The notes under the pieces were generated by a model. The model searched no databases and had not been told where the DNA came from. It saw only the letters and a list, made by a program, of their open reading frames with translations. Positions 1 to 8,809 of a stretch of 64,000 nucleotides of DNA are shown piece by piece. Where the stretch lies: NCBI RefSeq assembly GCF_963666545.1, contig NZ_OY762899.1, positions 1,736,001-1,800,000 on the forward strand. The letters are read 5' to 3'. The position numbers and the translations under genes were made by a program. The first letter of the stretch is position 1. Each line of letters opens with the position of its first letter. The stretch is from an uncultured Bacteroides sp. Lineage in GTDB: Bacteria > Bacteroidota > Bacteroidia > Bacteroidales > Bacteroidaceae.

Positions 1-1715
1 CAGACGAAAGTAGAATGCCTTTAGGTGGTGAATTATCTGAAAACACAGTAAGCAGTGACAGTTATACTGCCAGAGTACAAGCAAACATCAATAAATACTT
101 CGGAACAGATGGTCAACATAATCTGAATATAGCAATCGGAACAGAAGCAAGCTCAAACTTATACAAAGGTTTTTCTGATACAAATCGAGGATATTATCTC
201 GATAGAGGAAAGAAGTTTGTAAAATCGATACCCACTAATTATACAGCATATTATCAATGGTTAGCCGAAAGTATGCCAACAATCACTGACAATAAAAGTA
301 ATCTATTATCAGCCTACATGACAGCATCTTATAGCTACAAAGAGCTGTTTACCATCAACGCAAATACCCGTTATGACGGATCAAACAAATTTGGTAGTAG
401 AAGCAATGAGAAATTACTTCCGGTATGGTCCACTTCAGGATTACTTAACTTAAAAGAAATGACAAAGCTACATGCAGACTGGTTAGACGCTATCAATCTG
501 AAAGCTTCTTATGGAGAGCAAGGCAATATGATTGATAATCAAACCCCTGTTATGACTTTAAAGAAAGGGACACTAGACAGTTATTATAACGAAATGATTT
601 CTACTGTGAACACTTTTGCAAATCCGGATCTTAAATGGGAAAAAACACATTCTTTCAATACCGGGCTTGAAACAAGCTTATTCAACAGTAGGCTCATGTT
701 ATCGTTTGAATATTATTATAAGAAGACAACAGATGCCTTCATGAATAAACCTATTTCAGACATTAATGGCTTTACCTCTTACATTGTCAATTCGGGAAAC
801 CTCATCAACAAAGGATATAACGTATCCTTTACCGCAATCCCTATAAGAAGTAGAGATCTGAATTGGATGGTATCGGGTTCATTATCCAAAGTGATGAATA
901 AGATAGAAACAGCCCCTGGAAAAGATGTATATGAACTTAGTAATTTTCTGGATGGCACTGCCGTCGTTAAAGGGCAAGCAATAGGAACATTCTACTCGTA
1001 CAAATTTACTGGTTTGAATCCGCTAGACGGGGGACCTTTATTTGACGACTGGGAAGATCGAAATTCAGAACTAATTGGGCTAAGTAAATATGAAACTTAC
1101 ACAAAAGTACTGACTCCCTCAGGAAAGCGCGAGCCGGATTTAACCGGAAGCCTCAGTAATACACTCAGCTACAAATCATGGAGACTGGGCGTATTGCTAA
1201 ACTACAGCCTCGGAGCAAAAGTTAGATTATTCAAATTATACTCTCAATCGGCCGACGGTTCTTCTAGTGGAGGCATTTACCCGGAGTTCAATCTTAACAA
1301 AGATTTGCTCAACAGATGGAAAAAAACCGGAGACGAACGTTATACCAATATTCCTTCCATTATGAGCAACAACACACTAGGATATTATATTTACCAGAGA
1401 CATTATTCCTCCGGAATTAATTACCCCGGTATCAAGCTGGCTGAGGATTCCTGGTCAATGTATGATTATTCGGATATACGAGTAGTGAGTGCAGATTATC
1501 TACAAGTGGCTAATATCAGCTTAACCTACGAATTGCCCGGCAAGCTATTAAAAGCAAACAAACTGCACAGAGTTGCACTTACTTTATCCGGATCAAATTT
1601 ATACACTTTCTGTGCTAAAGCCCTAAAAGGACAAACGCCAACCCAATCAGGTTTTTCAAACATTCAGCTATCAGACACACCAATCTATACATTCGGAATT
1701 AATATTGAATTTTAA
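1..1715 (+). CDS. SusC/RagA-family TonB-dependent outer-membrane receptor, 5' end outside window
   Basis: This is the C-terminal part (about 570 residues) of a SusC-like transporter. The open frame runs back to the window edge, so the ATG at 15 is internal. The visible part is beta-barrel with many aromatic-rich amphipathic strands, for example LKASYGEQGN and the barrel region ANPDLKWEKTHSFNTGLE, which are typical of SusC proteins. It ends in phenylalanine, as outer-membrane barrels do. The plug, TonB box and signal peptide lie upstream and cannot be judged. A SusD gene follows after 18 bp, so the two should form a TonB-energised uptake pair. The substrate is not evident: no glycosidase follows in this operon. 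Confidence 0.93.
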   Translation, partial: DESRMPLGGELSENTVSSDSYTARVQANINKYFGTDGQHNLNIAIGTEASSNLYKGFSDTNRGYYLDRGKKFVKSIPTNYTAYYQWLAESMPTITDNKSNLLSAYMTASYSYKELFTINANTRYDGSNKFGSRSNEKLLPVWSTSGLLNLKEMTKLHADWLDAINLKASYGEQGNMIDNQTPVMTLKKGTLDSYYNEMISTVNTFANPDLKWEKTHSFNTGLETSLFNSRLMLSFEYYYKKTTDAFMNKPISDINGFTSYIVNSGNLINKGYNVSFTAIPIRSRDLNWMVSGSLSKVMNKIETAPGKDVYELSNFLDGTAVVKGQAIGTFYSYKFTGLNPLDGGPLFDDWEDRNSELIGLSKYETYTKVLTPSGKREPDLTGSLSNTLSYKSWRLGVLLNYSLGAKVRLFKLYSQSADGSSSGGIYPEFNLNKDLLNRWKKTGDERYTNIPSIMSNNTLGYYIYQRHYSSGINYPGIKLAEDSWSMYDYSDIRVVSADYLQVANISLTYELPGKLLKANKLHRVALTLSGSNLYTFCAKALKGQTPTQSGFSNIQLSDTPIYTFGINIEF

Positions 1716-1733
1716 GCTCTAAACGAACAGAAT

Positions 1734-3323
1734 ATGAAATATACAAAATATCTGAGTATAATGGCGCTTGCATTATTTACAAGCTGCTCTAGCTTCCTTG
1801 AAGAATACTCACAAGAAACGGATTATGTCAACTCGTGGAAGGATCTGGATGAAACACTCTTAGGTGACTGTTACATGCCAATCAAGAAATCTAATACTGT
1901 TGCCAATACAGGAGATTATGAACATTTTATTCATTTTATGGGAGATGAATTAGAAGAGTGCGCCCAAGGAGCAAATGAGCTCAGTCTTGCTTACGATGGA
2001 AAGGAAAGAGTTTTCGGATACTTCACCTGGCAACAAAGGGTGGGACAAAACGATACGTATACCGGATTCAATGCTGAAAATGAAAGCTGGACTGAAATAT
2101 ATCGCCTTATCAATGTAGCGAATAATATAATCTATGCAGCAAAAAGTGTACCCCAAAAAACAGAAGCAGAACAAAATGGCGTACTAAAGGTGAATGGAGA
2201 AGCACATTTCTTAAGAGCTGCCTATTATTTTTGGCTAATCAATCTTTATGGAAATCCTTACTCCCCTTCTACCGCAAAAAATGATTTGGGAGTTCCGTTA
2301 AAGTTATCGGAAAAAGTAGAAGATAAAGTTTTTGGACGTAACACGGTGCAAGAAGTGTATGACCAGATCCTGGAAGATTTAAACCAAGCAGAGCAAGACT
2401 TATCGCAAATAAAAACTTCCACTTCAATCTATCGTGCTAATGCAACAACTGTCCAATTTCTTTTAAGTCGCGTCTACCTTTACATGCAAAATTGGGAAAA
2501 AGCAGCGGAATATGCGGATAAAGTGATTAAGGCACATCCCGAGATTCTATCCTTACACAGTGACCTAAGCAACGGCTTCCTATCAAAATCATCCGTCGAA
2601 ACAATCTTTTCTATGGGAGGCAATTCTCTACCTTGCATGGTTAGCTATGAATACAAAGGATTTACAGTCTCAAAAAGTTTATATCAGGCTTATAGCGATG
2701 ATGACTTACGCAAAACTAAATATTGGTGGTTATCAGGAGATTTTGTAGGCTATGCAAAAGTACCCCCATTAAACTTTTCAAATCAAGAAATGGATCCCGA
2801 ATCTGCTACATATTACAACAATGTGTATAATCAAGGCTGGCTGTATCAATCTGCTGAAGTCTCTGACAAATTTCTATATCGCTCGGCAGAAGCCTACCTA
2901 ATAAAAGCAGAAGCAGAAGCATATTTAGGTAATGACGCAAAAGCCCGGGAAGTCTTAAACGAATTACTAATAAACAGGTACAAAGCAGGAACAAATTATG
3001 AGGTAACTTCATCAAACAAAGAGCTAGTGAAAGTTATTCGCAATGAGCGCCGCAAGGAGTTGGCATTAGAGGGAACACGTTGGTTTGACTTACGACGTTA
3101 CAACGTTTGCGAGAAATATCCGGAATCTTATCCGATTGTGCACAATTATTATTATTACGAATCGCGCAATTCCATGAATAAGACGGAATATCATACGTTT
3201 GTGCTAGAACCCAACGATAAAGCCTACACCTTACCTATTCCTCAGGAAGTTCTCGATTTCAACACAGGAATGAGCAATAATGAGCGTCCTTTTCGAAATT
3301 ATACTGTAACAAAAACAAATTAA
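1734..3323 (+). CDS. SusD/RagB-family surface lipoprotein
   Basis: A 529-residue SusD-like protein that forms the lid over the SusC channel upstream. The signal peptide ends in a lipobox with Cys18 (LFTSC). The alpha-helical TPR-like N-terminal half carries the family pattern LRAAYYFWLINLYGNPY. The C-terminal half carries RYKAGTNYEV and the typical RNERRKELALEGTRWFDLRRY stretch just before the end. Length and domain order are normal. It is cotranscribed with the SusC gene (18-bp gap) and the next lipoprotein. The ligand cannot be read from the sequence. Confidence 0.94.
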   Translation: MKYTKYLSIMALALFTSCSSFLEEYSQETDYVNSWKDLDETLLGDCYMPIKKSNTVANTGDYEHFIHFMGDELEECAQGANELSLAYDGKERVFGYFTWQQRVGQNDTYTGFNAENESWTEIYRLINVANNIIYAAKSVPQKTEAEQNGVLKVNGEAHFLRAAYYFWLINLYGNPYSPSTAKNDLGVPLKLSEKVEDKVFGRNTVQEVYDQILEDLNQAEQDLSQIKTSTSIYRANATTVQFLLSRVYLYMQNWEKAAEYADKVIKAHPEILSLHSDLSNGFLSKSSVETIFSMGGNSLPCMVSYEYKGFTVSKSLYQAYSDDDLRKTKYWWLSGDFVGYAKVPPLNFSNQEMDPESATYYNNVYNQGWLYQSAEVSDKFLYRSAEAYLIKAEAEAYLGNDAKAREVLNELLINRYKAGTNYEVTSSNKELVKVIRNERRKELALEGTRWFDLRRYNVCEKYPESYPIVHNYYYYESRNSMNKTEYHTFVLEPNDKAYTLPIPQEVLDFNTGMSNNERPFRNYTVTKTN

Positions 3324-3333
3324 ATTATTGATT

Positions 3334-4251
3334 ATGAAAATATACAGACTAATCATCTTATATATCCCTGTTCTGTTACTCTTTGTGGCTTGCAACAGTG
3401 AAGATGAATTGACACCAAGCAATTTAAAAAACAACTATTTTGCTCCTGATGAGAACGCTACGGACGAGGAATCTATCCTAAGGAGGGATTTTTATAACAC
3501 GGAGAAGTGTTACCTTCTTTTTAATGATACCTTACGTCACGAACCTATAGGCGTCACTCCAAATGGGAGCACGCAATATTTCACGGAAACAATCGATCCT
3601 GGATATATCATGACAGGAACCTCATCTTATCAATATAGCTATGCCTATTTGACAACAATAGACGAGAAGAGACAAGGTGCTAGTTTTATAAAAGATAAAT
3701 TGTTGAACCACCTACCTACTAAACTACGCCCTTTCTCATGGCTATTAGTAAACCGCATATCGGAATATAACATAGAATCTATGCCATATTTATTCAATGG
3801 AGATAAATCTTTCGTTGCAGGAAAACGATGCGTCGCTATTGCAACCGGAAACCTATCCAGCTTGTCCGAGGACGAGTTAAAAGAGTTTGCCACTTCATTA
3901 TTCACCGAACTTATCATTGAAAAATTGAATACCCAAAGCCCGGCAAGCATGAAGGTTTTCACCAAGTATGGCACCTCATTATATGAAACTATTATGGCAG
4001 AGATGCCTCTTGACGAAGAAGCGAATATGAAAATCTTAAATCAAGGTGGATTTATAGAAATTGGTTATATATGGGGAATCCCATTAATAGGAGTATACCC
4101 TGCTGCTAAAGACGATCTAAAAGCATTCGTAAAACTAGTCTTATCAACATCGAAGGAAGATGTTGATAAGACATACACCAATTACCCTCTGGTTATCTCA
4201 AAGTACGATGCGCTAAAGAAAATTATCACAGATTTAGGTTATATACTCTAA
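3334..4251 (+). CDS. SusCD-associated lipoprotein, possibly a degenerate zinc-metallopeptidase-like protein
   Basis: A 305-residue lipoprotein; the signal peptide ends LLLFVAC with Cys20. I chose the ATG at 3334 over a TTG two codons upstream because the signal peptide begins there. The position behind susD and the size resemble the putative zinc-binding metallopeptidases (Peptidase_Mx1 type) common in Bacteroides SusCD operons. Those carry HExxH, but the comparable helix here reads LKEFATSLFTELI and no HExxH is visible. If it belongs to that family it has probably lost catalysis and may only bind. The family assignment is an inference; the lipoprotein call is solid. Confidence 0.7.
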   Translation: MKIYRLIILYIPVLLLFVACNSEDELTPSNLKNNYFAPDENATDEESILRRDFYNTEKCYLLFNDTLRHEPIGVTPNGSTQYFTETIDPGYIMTGTSSYQYSYAYLTTIDEKRQGASFIKDKLLNHLPTKLRPFSWLLVNRISEYNIESMPYLFNGDKSFVAGKRCVAIATGNLSSLSEDELKEFATSLFTELIIEKLNTQSPASMKVFTKYGTSLYETIMAEMPLDEEANMKILNQGGFIEIGYIWGIPLIGVYPAAKDDLKAFVKLVLSTSKEDVDKTYTNYPLVISKYDALKKIITDLGYIL

Positions 4252-4265
4252 AAAGATAGAAAACA

Positions 4266-4976
4266 ATGAAAACATTACGTATAGCAAACATTATTCTATG
4301 CATACTCTTTTGCGCCGGGTGCGACAAAGACAATGAAGCCGCATTACCCGTAATCAAGCCGGAAGCTACCGGAGAAATGATAGATGCCAGAGATGGGTTT
4401 AGCTATCATTGGGTAAGGTATAACGGGCTAGACTGGACCGTTGAAAATGCACATTATAAGACTGCAGAAGGGACTTGTGCTATTTACATAGGCAATCAGA
4501 TAATAGGTGAATCAGAAGATGAAGCAAACTCCAGAACATTAGCTAAGTATGGGTATTTATATACATACCAAGGTGCATTAGAAGCCGCCCCGGATGGATG
4601 GAGGGTTCCAACAGATGATGATTGGAAAAAACTAGAAAAAGCATTAGGGATGCCTGGTAGCGAAGCAGAAAAGACTGGGTGGAGAGGCAACTATGCTGCT
4701 GAACTAATGAAACAAGACGGAGAAGGTACCTCATTAAATTTTCTCTATGCAGGATATTGGATAGCCAATACCTCTTCATATGCTTCTCGATTTCACTTAA
4801 TGGAAGCTTACGGACTATACTGGAGTTCTACTGAAGATGCCTCAAAAAACAACCAATACGTATACTATAGAAAAATAGCCTATAATTCATCTGAAGTATT
4901 CCGTTATAGTACTGACAAGGCTAATATGCTAAGCATCCGCTTTGTTCGTGATTCTGATAGTAATACAAATAATTAA
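4266..4976 (+). CDS. FISUMP-domain lipoprotein
   Basis: A 236-residue lipoprotein with Cys19 in the lipobox (FCAGC). It carries the marks of the Fibrobacter succinogenes major paralogous domain: GLDWTVENAHY near residue 57, GYLYTYQGAL, APDGWRVPTDDDWKKLEKAL, GLYWSSTE and a closing SIRFVRD. The fold is related to C-type-lectin/formylglycine-like folds, and such proteins are usually cell-surface binding or adhesion modules. It lies 14 bp after the preceding lipoprotein in the same operon, so a surface-capture role for the SusCD substrate is a reasonable inference. No catalytic residues can be pointed out. Confidence 0.88.
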   Translation: MKTLRIANIILCILFCAGCDKDNEAALPVIKPEATGEMIDARDGFSYHWVRYNGLDWTVENAHYKTAEGTCAIYIGNQIIGESEDEANSRTLAKYGYLYTYQGALEAAPDGWRVPTDDDWKKLEKALGMPGSEAEKTGWRGNYAAELMKQDGEGTSLNFLYAGYWIANTSSYASRFHLMEAYGLYWSSTEDASKNNQYVYYRKIAYNSSEVFRYSTDKANMLSIRFVRDSDSNTNN

Positions 4977-4996
4977 GAATAAAAGATTTATTTAAA

Positions 4997-6103
4997 ATGA
5001 AAAAAATAATTGCAATAATACTCCTTCTCTTTATAGCCAAAATGAAGATTGATGCTCAGGAGAGATCTTTCGTAATCGAAGGATGCATCCCGGGAATGAA
5101 GGATGGGATAAGCATTAGCCTCATTAACTCTGAGACAGCCGAAAGCCTACTGATGGTTGAAGACACTGTACGAAACGGTTGTTTCAAGCTCACAGGACGT
5201 GTTGAACATCCAACCAAGTGCTGCCTCACAACCAACAATCTAAGGATTCTATCCCCGGAAGAAATTGAAAAAGGACAAAATATTAAATGGACCTACACAA
5301 CCATTTTCGTGGATAATGTACCTATGAATTTTGAAGCAAAATCTTATGATAGTATACCCGTAGACGCTCCTATTGGCAAGGATTTTAAAGTAACAGGTGG
5401 AAGCGTACAATCTGATTATAATGAATATAACCTCATGCTATTGGCTGAAGCAGAAAAGAATAAAGAAGTGAATGATAGTATATTACACAATCTCCAACTA
5501 AAATTCATCCACTCTCATCCCAACTCAACAGTATCCGTTATGCTAGCTAACGATATGCTTCAGATAGGATATCGCTTGCATAAAGAGCAAATTATAGAAC
5601 TAGAGAAAGCAATCGTTTCTGCCCCGGAAGATCCTAAACGATTTGTTGAGTTTAAAAAGAACTGTCAGACAGCTAAAAGGTCTGCCGTTAGTAGTAGCAT
5701 CGTTAATCTATCTCTGCATGACATCAACGGGAAAGCGTGCAATCTAATAGACGTAGTTCCCAAAGGTAAATATGTCTTGATCGACTTTTGGGCTTCATGG
5801 TGTGGTATATGTCTTGAAGGAATTCCGGAGATAAAGAATATAGCCAAGCAACACCCCGACGATTTTATTGTAATAGGAGTTTCTGCTGACACCAAAATCC
5901 AAGCATGGAAAAACTCTATTAAGAAAGAAGGATTGACTTGGAAACAGTATATACTAACTCCTCAAGGTCTGAAGGATTTTAGTGCAAAATATCTCACGCG
6001 AGGAGTACCATACTACTTGATAGTTAATCCTCAAGGAAACGTAATCAATGCTCCTGAACATCCTGAAGATATCAAAAATCAAATTGACACACTGTGTAAA
6101 TAA
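4997..6103 (+). CDS. TlpA-like thiol-disulfide protein with N-terminal DUF4369
   Basis: A 368-residue exported protein (signal peptide ending KIDAQ). Residues about 24-110 resemble DUF4369 (FVIEGCIPGMKDG, VEDTVRNGCFKL). The C-terminal 130 residues are a thioredoxin/AhpC-TSA domain with the redox motif WCGIC (Cys269, Cys272) and a cis-Pro loop (RGVPYYLIV). The usual CGPC proline is replaced by Ile, which should alter the redox potential. It probably acts in the periplasm as a thiol-disulfide reductase. It is 20 bp downstream of the FISUMP gene and followed by a second paralogue, so the operon ends with a redox pair. Confidence 0.9.
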   Translation: MKKIIAIILLLFIAKMKIDAQERSFVIEGCIPGMKDGISISLINSETAESLLMVEDTVRNGCFKLTGRVEHPTKCCLTTNNLRILSPEEIEKGQNIKWTYTTIFVDNVPMNFEAKSYDSIPVDAPIGKDFKVTGGSVQSDYNEYNLMLLAEAEKNKEVNDSILHNLQLKFIHSHPNSTVSVMLANDMLQIGYRLHKEQIIELEKAIVSAPEDPKRFVEFKKNCQTAKRSAVSSSIVNLSLHDINGKACNLIDVVPKGKYVLIDFWASWCGICLEGIPEIKNIAKQHPDDFIVIGVSADTKIQAWKNSIKKEGLTWKQYILTPQGLKDFSAKYLTRGVPYYLIVNPQGNVINAPEHPEDIKNQIDTLCK

Positions 6104-6150
6104 TTAATTTACTTATCATATTACATTTATTCCTATTAATACAATTTTGT

Positions 6151-7251
6151 ATGAAAAAACTAATTTTCTTATCAGCTTTACTTATCTTGTTAATGAGTGC
6201 CACCACTGTAGATCAAAAAGGATATACCATTTCAGGAAAAGTGGTTGGAGCCAAAGATGGAGACACGGTCATCTTAGGTTACTTAGATTATATGAGCATA
6301 ATCCCTTTAGATACAGCCGTAATAAAGAATGGAGAGTTTCTATTTTCAGGAAATCAGGAAGAACCTGTTTTCCGATATATTTCTCTTATAAAAAATGGAG
6401 CATCTACATTAGGTACTGATTTTGTTCTTGAAAATGCTCCAATATCTATCACGGTTGAAGAAAATAAAAGAGGTACAACTGCAACACCAAACAATAAATT
6501 GTGGAATGAGTATGTCGAGCAGGAGAATAATATTAGTATGAAAATGAATCCTTTTTGGGAAATATCAGAAGATACAACTAAAACTGAAAGTGCTCGCGAA
6601 GAGGCAAAAAAAGAATTGAAGAAGCTAGAAATTGAGCAATTAGATAATCTCGTCAATTTCATGCGCTCTCACATCACATCGGGTGTTACTCACATTTTGC
6701 TCTCTAGTTACTACCAGATGTTAGAGCCGAGCCGTTTGGAAACGATCTTAAGTGATATGCAGAAGGCAGGTATTAAAGACGAGCTGTACTTAACAGTAAA
6801 AACGAAGCTAAATGCTCTTACGACAACGGCTATAGGTTGCAAGTTTACTGATATAGAGATGAATGACCCTGAAGGGAAGCCATTCAAATTGTCGACCATT
6901 GTAGAGAAAAACAAAATCACAATGATTGATTTCTGGGCAAGTTGGTGTGGACCTTGCAGAGCCGAAATACCTAATGTAATAAAAGCATATGAGGCATATA
7001 AAGATAAGGGGTTTGAAATAGTCGGCGTTTCATTAGATAATAATGGAGAAGCATGGAGAAAATCAATAAAATCTCTGGAAATGACATGGCCGCAAATGTC
7101 TGACTTACAAGGATGGAAGAGTAAAGGAGGTGCTGCCTATGATATTACATCCATCCCGGCAACTGTTCTTATTAACCAAAAAGGAGAGATTGTTGCCAAA
7201 AATTTAAGAGGAGAAGAATTATCCAAGAAATTGGAAGAATTGCTTCGATAA
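6151..7251 (+). CDS. TlpA-like thiol-disulfide protein with N-terminal DUF4369 (paralogue)
   Basis: A 366-residue exported protein with a signal peptide (MKKLIFLSALLILLMSA). It has an N-terminal DUF4369 (YTISGKVVGAKDGDTVILG) and a C-terminal thioredoxin domain with canonical FWASWCGPC (Cys266, Cys269) and cis-Pro loop TSIPATVLI. It is a diverged paralogue of the preceding gene, which has WCGIC. It is probably a periplasmic disulfide reductase. The gap of 47 bp to the gene before is the widest in the operon, and a strong hairpin at 7318 closes the transcript. Confidence 0.92.
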   Translation: MKKLIFLSALLILLMSATTVDQKGYTISGKVVGAKDGDTVILGYLDYMSIIPLDTAVIKNGEFLFSGNQEEPVFRYISLIKNGASTLGTDFVLENAPISITVEENKRGTTATPNNKLWNEYVEQENNISMKMNPFWEISEDTTKTESAREEAKKELKKLEIEQLDNLVNFMRSHITSGVTHILLSSYYQMLEPSRLETILSDMQKAGIKDELYLTVKTKLNALTTTAIGCKFTDIEMNDPEGKPFKLSTIVEKNKITMIDFWASWCGPCRAEIPNVIKAYEAYKDKGFEIVGVSLDNNGEAWRKSIKSLEMTWPQMSDLQGWKSKGGAAYDITSIPATVLINQKGEIVAKNLRGEELSKKLEELLR

Positions 7252-7317
7252 TCCTTTAGTAAATCGCTCAGACATCAGAACTTGACTCTTTCAATAATAA
7301 ATTCTCTTCTTTACATC

Positions 7318-7349
7318 GAGAGGCCGTCTTTTGTTAAAGACGGCCTCTC
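7318..7349. terminator. Bidirectional intrinsic terminator
   Basis: A perfect 14-bp inverted repeat (arms GAGAGGCCGTCTTT and AAAGACGGCCTCTC) with a TGTT loop. It lies between two convergent genes, the TlpA-like gene ending at 7251 and fucO ending at 7375. AT-rich runs on both sides allow termination in both directions. Confidence 0.88.
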
Positions 7350-7374
7350 TCTATTATTCTATACTCTATATTTT

Positions 7375-8532
7375 TTAGAATGCTTTGTAGTACAATGCTT
7401 CAATATCAGCAACCGAAGTAGTACGAGGGTTTCCACCGGTACAAACATCATTGAATGCTGCAACCGCCAATGCAGGAATATCTTCTTTCTTCACACCAAT
7501 CTCATGCAACTTCTGTGGGATGTTGATGCTGATAGAAAGTGCTTTTACAGCCTCAACAGCAGCCTTCACTCCCTCTTCACAATTCATACCTTCTACATCC
7601 ACACCCATTGCTTTAGCGATGTCTTTGTATTTTGGAGCAGCAGCAGATTCTGCATTGTATTCCATTACATAAGGCAACAGCAATGCATTAGCCACACCAT
7701 GAGGGGTATCATAAAATGCACCCAGCGGATGAGCCATAGAGTGAACAATACCTAAACCAACATTTGAGAATCCCATGCCAGCAATATATTGAGCCTGCGA
7801 CATCGCTTCACGTGCAACCGTGTCTTTACCATTGTCCACAGCAGCTTTGAGGTTTTGAGCAATCATTTCGATCGCTTTCAACTCAAACATATCGCTCATC
7901 ACCCATGCACCCGGAGTAATGAAACTCTCAATGGCATGCGTCAAAGCATCCATACCCGTAGCAGCGGTCAAACTCTTAGGCATAGAGTACATCAATTCAG
8001 GATCAACAATGGCAACAGCAGGAATATCATTCGGATCTACACAAACCATTTTCTTCTTTGCGTCTTCGTCAATAATGACGTAGTTGATGGTTACCTCGGC
8101 AGCAGTACCGGCAGTAGTAGGTAATGCAAAAGTAGGAACAGCTTTGTTTTTTGTATCAGCCACACCTTCCAGAGATTTCACATCTGCAAAATCAGGATTA
8201 TTAACCACGATACCAATTCCTTTGGCTGTATCAATGGACGAACCACCACCCAAGGCAACAATGAAGTCAGCTCCTGATTTTTTGAATGCAACAACACCAT
8301 TCTGCACATTTGAGATGGTAGGATTAGCTTTCACATCACTATAAAGCTCATAAGGAATTTTTGCGCCATCAAGCACTTTGATAATTTCAGCAGCAACACC
8401 AAATTTAATCAGATCTTTGTCTGTTACGAAAAAGGCTTTCTTAAAACCGCGACGAGCAGCTTCTACTGCGATTACACTACGACATCCGGCTCCAAAGTAA
8501 GAGGTCTCGTTTAAAATAATTCTGTTAATCAT
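7375..8532 (-). CDS. fucO: Lactaldehyde reductase / 1,2-propanediol oxidoreductase (iron-containing alcohol dehydrogenase)
   Basis: A 385-residue group III iron-dependent alcohol dehydrogenase, close in length to E. coli FucO (about 383). The NAD-binding motif GGGSSIDTAKG is at residues 95-105. The iron ligands are visible as Asp195 and His199 (GMDALTHAIES), His264 (GIVHSMAHPLG) and His278 (YDTPHGVANA). It reduces L-lactaldehyde, formed from fucose or rhamnose breakdown, to 1,2-propanediol in the cytoplasm. It stands alone: no fucose or rhamnose genes are nearby. FucO is the best match, but a broader alcohol-dehydrogenase role is possible. Confidence 0.9.
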   Translation of the reverse strand: MINRIILNETSYFGAGCRSVIAVEAARRGFKKAFFVTDKDLIKFGVAAEIIKVLDGAKIPYELYSDVKANPTISNVQNGVVAFKKSGADFIVALGGGSSIDTAKGIGIVVNNPDFADVKSLEGVADTKNKAVPTFALPTTAGTAAEVTINYVIIDEDAKKKMVCVDPNDIPAVAIVDPELMYSMPKSLTAATGMDALTHAIESFITPGAWVMSDMFELKAIEMIAQNLKAAVDNGKDTVAREAMSQAQYIAGMGFSNVGLGIVHSMAHPLGAFYDTPHGVANALLLPYVMEYNAESAAAPKYKDIAKAMGVDVEGMNCEEGVKAAVEAVKALSISINIPQKLHEIGVKKEDIPALAVAAFNDVCTGGNPRTTSVADIEALYYKAF

Positions 8533-8572
8533 AATTTTATATTTATTGATAATATGTGCATGCTCCGTAGTA

Positions 8573-8580
8573 CAAAGATA
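8573..8580 (-). promoter_or_regulatory. Bacteroides-type -7 box upstream of fucO
   Basis: On the minus strand the sequence reads TATCTTTG, a match to TAnnTTTG, 41 bp before the fucO start. No clear TTTG -33 box is seen at the expected distance. Confidence 0.5.
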
Positions 8581-8748
8581 AGCAAAAGCGGCTCACTAAA
8601 TTTCACGAAAGGTACACTAGTATCAGAAACAATAATATAAAAATCAAAACAGTTATTCTTAAGGATTAATAGAGAAGAACAAAAGAGAATACAATCACTG
8701 AACAGCAAAAGAGTTCAGTAAACAAAAACAAAACGGATTGTCATAAAA

Positions 8749-8789
8749 AAGCAGGAAAGAATAAGTAAAAACTTGCTTCTCTCCTGCTT
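8749..8789 (-). terminator. Intrinsic terminator of the beta-glucan operon
   Basis: Arms AAGCAGGA and TCCTGCTT enclose a partly paired inner stem. On the minus strand the hairpin is followed by a run of six T. It sits 21 bp downstream of the GH3 stop codon. Confidence 0.75.
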
Positions 8790-8809
8790 CTCAACCTTAA
8801 AACAACCAA

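Noticed and set aside
7282..7755. 157-residue plus-strand open frame over the fucO end
   Set aside because: It is antisense to a clearly functional gene and includes the terminator; its composition (Cys/His/Phe-rich) is not protein-like.
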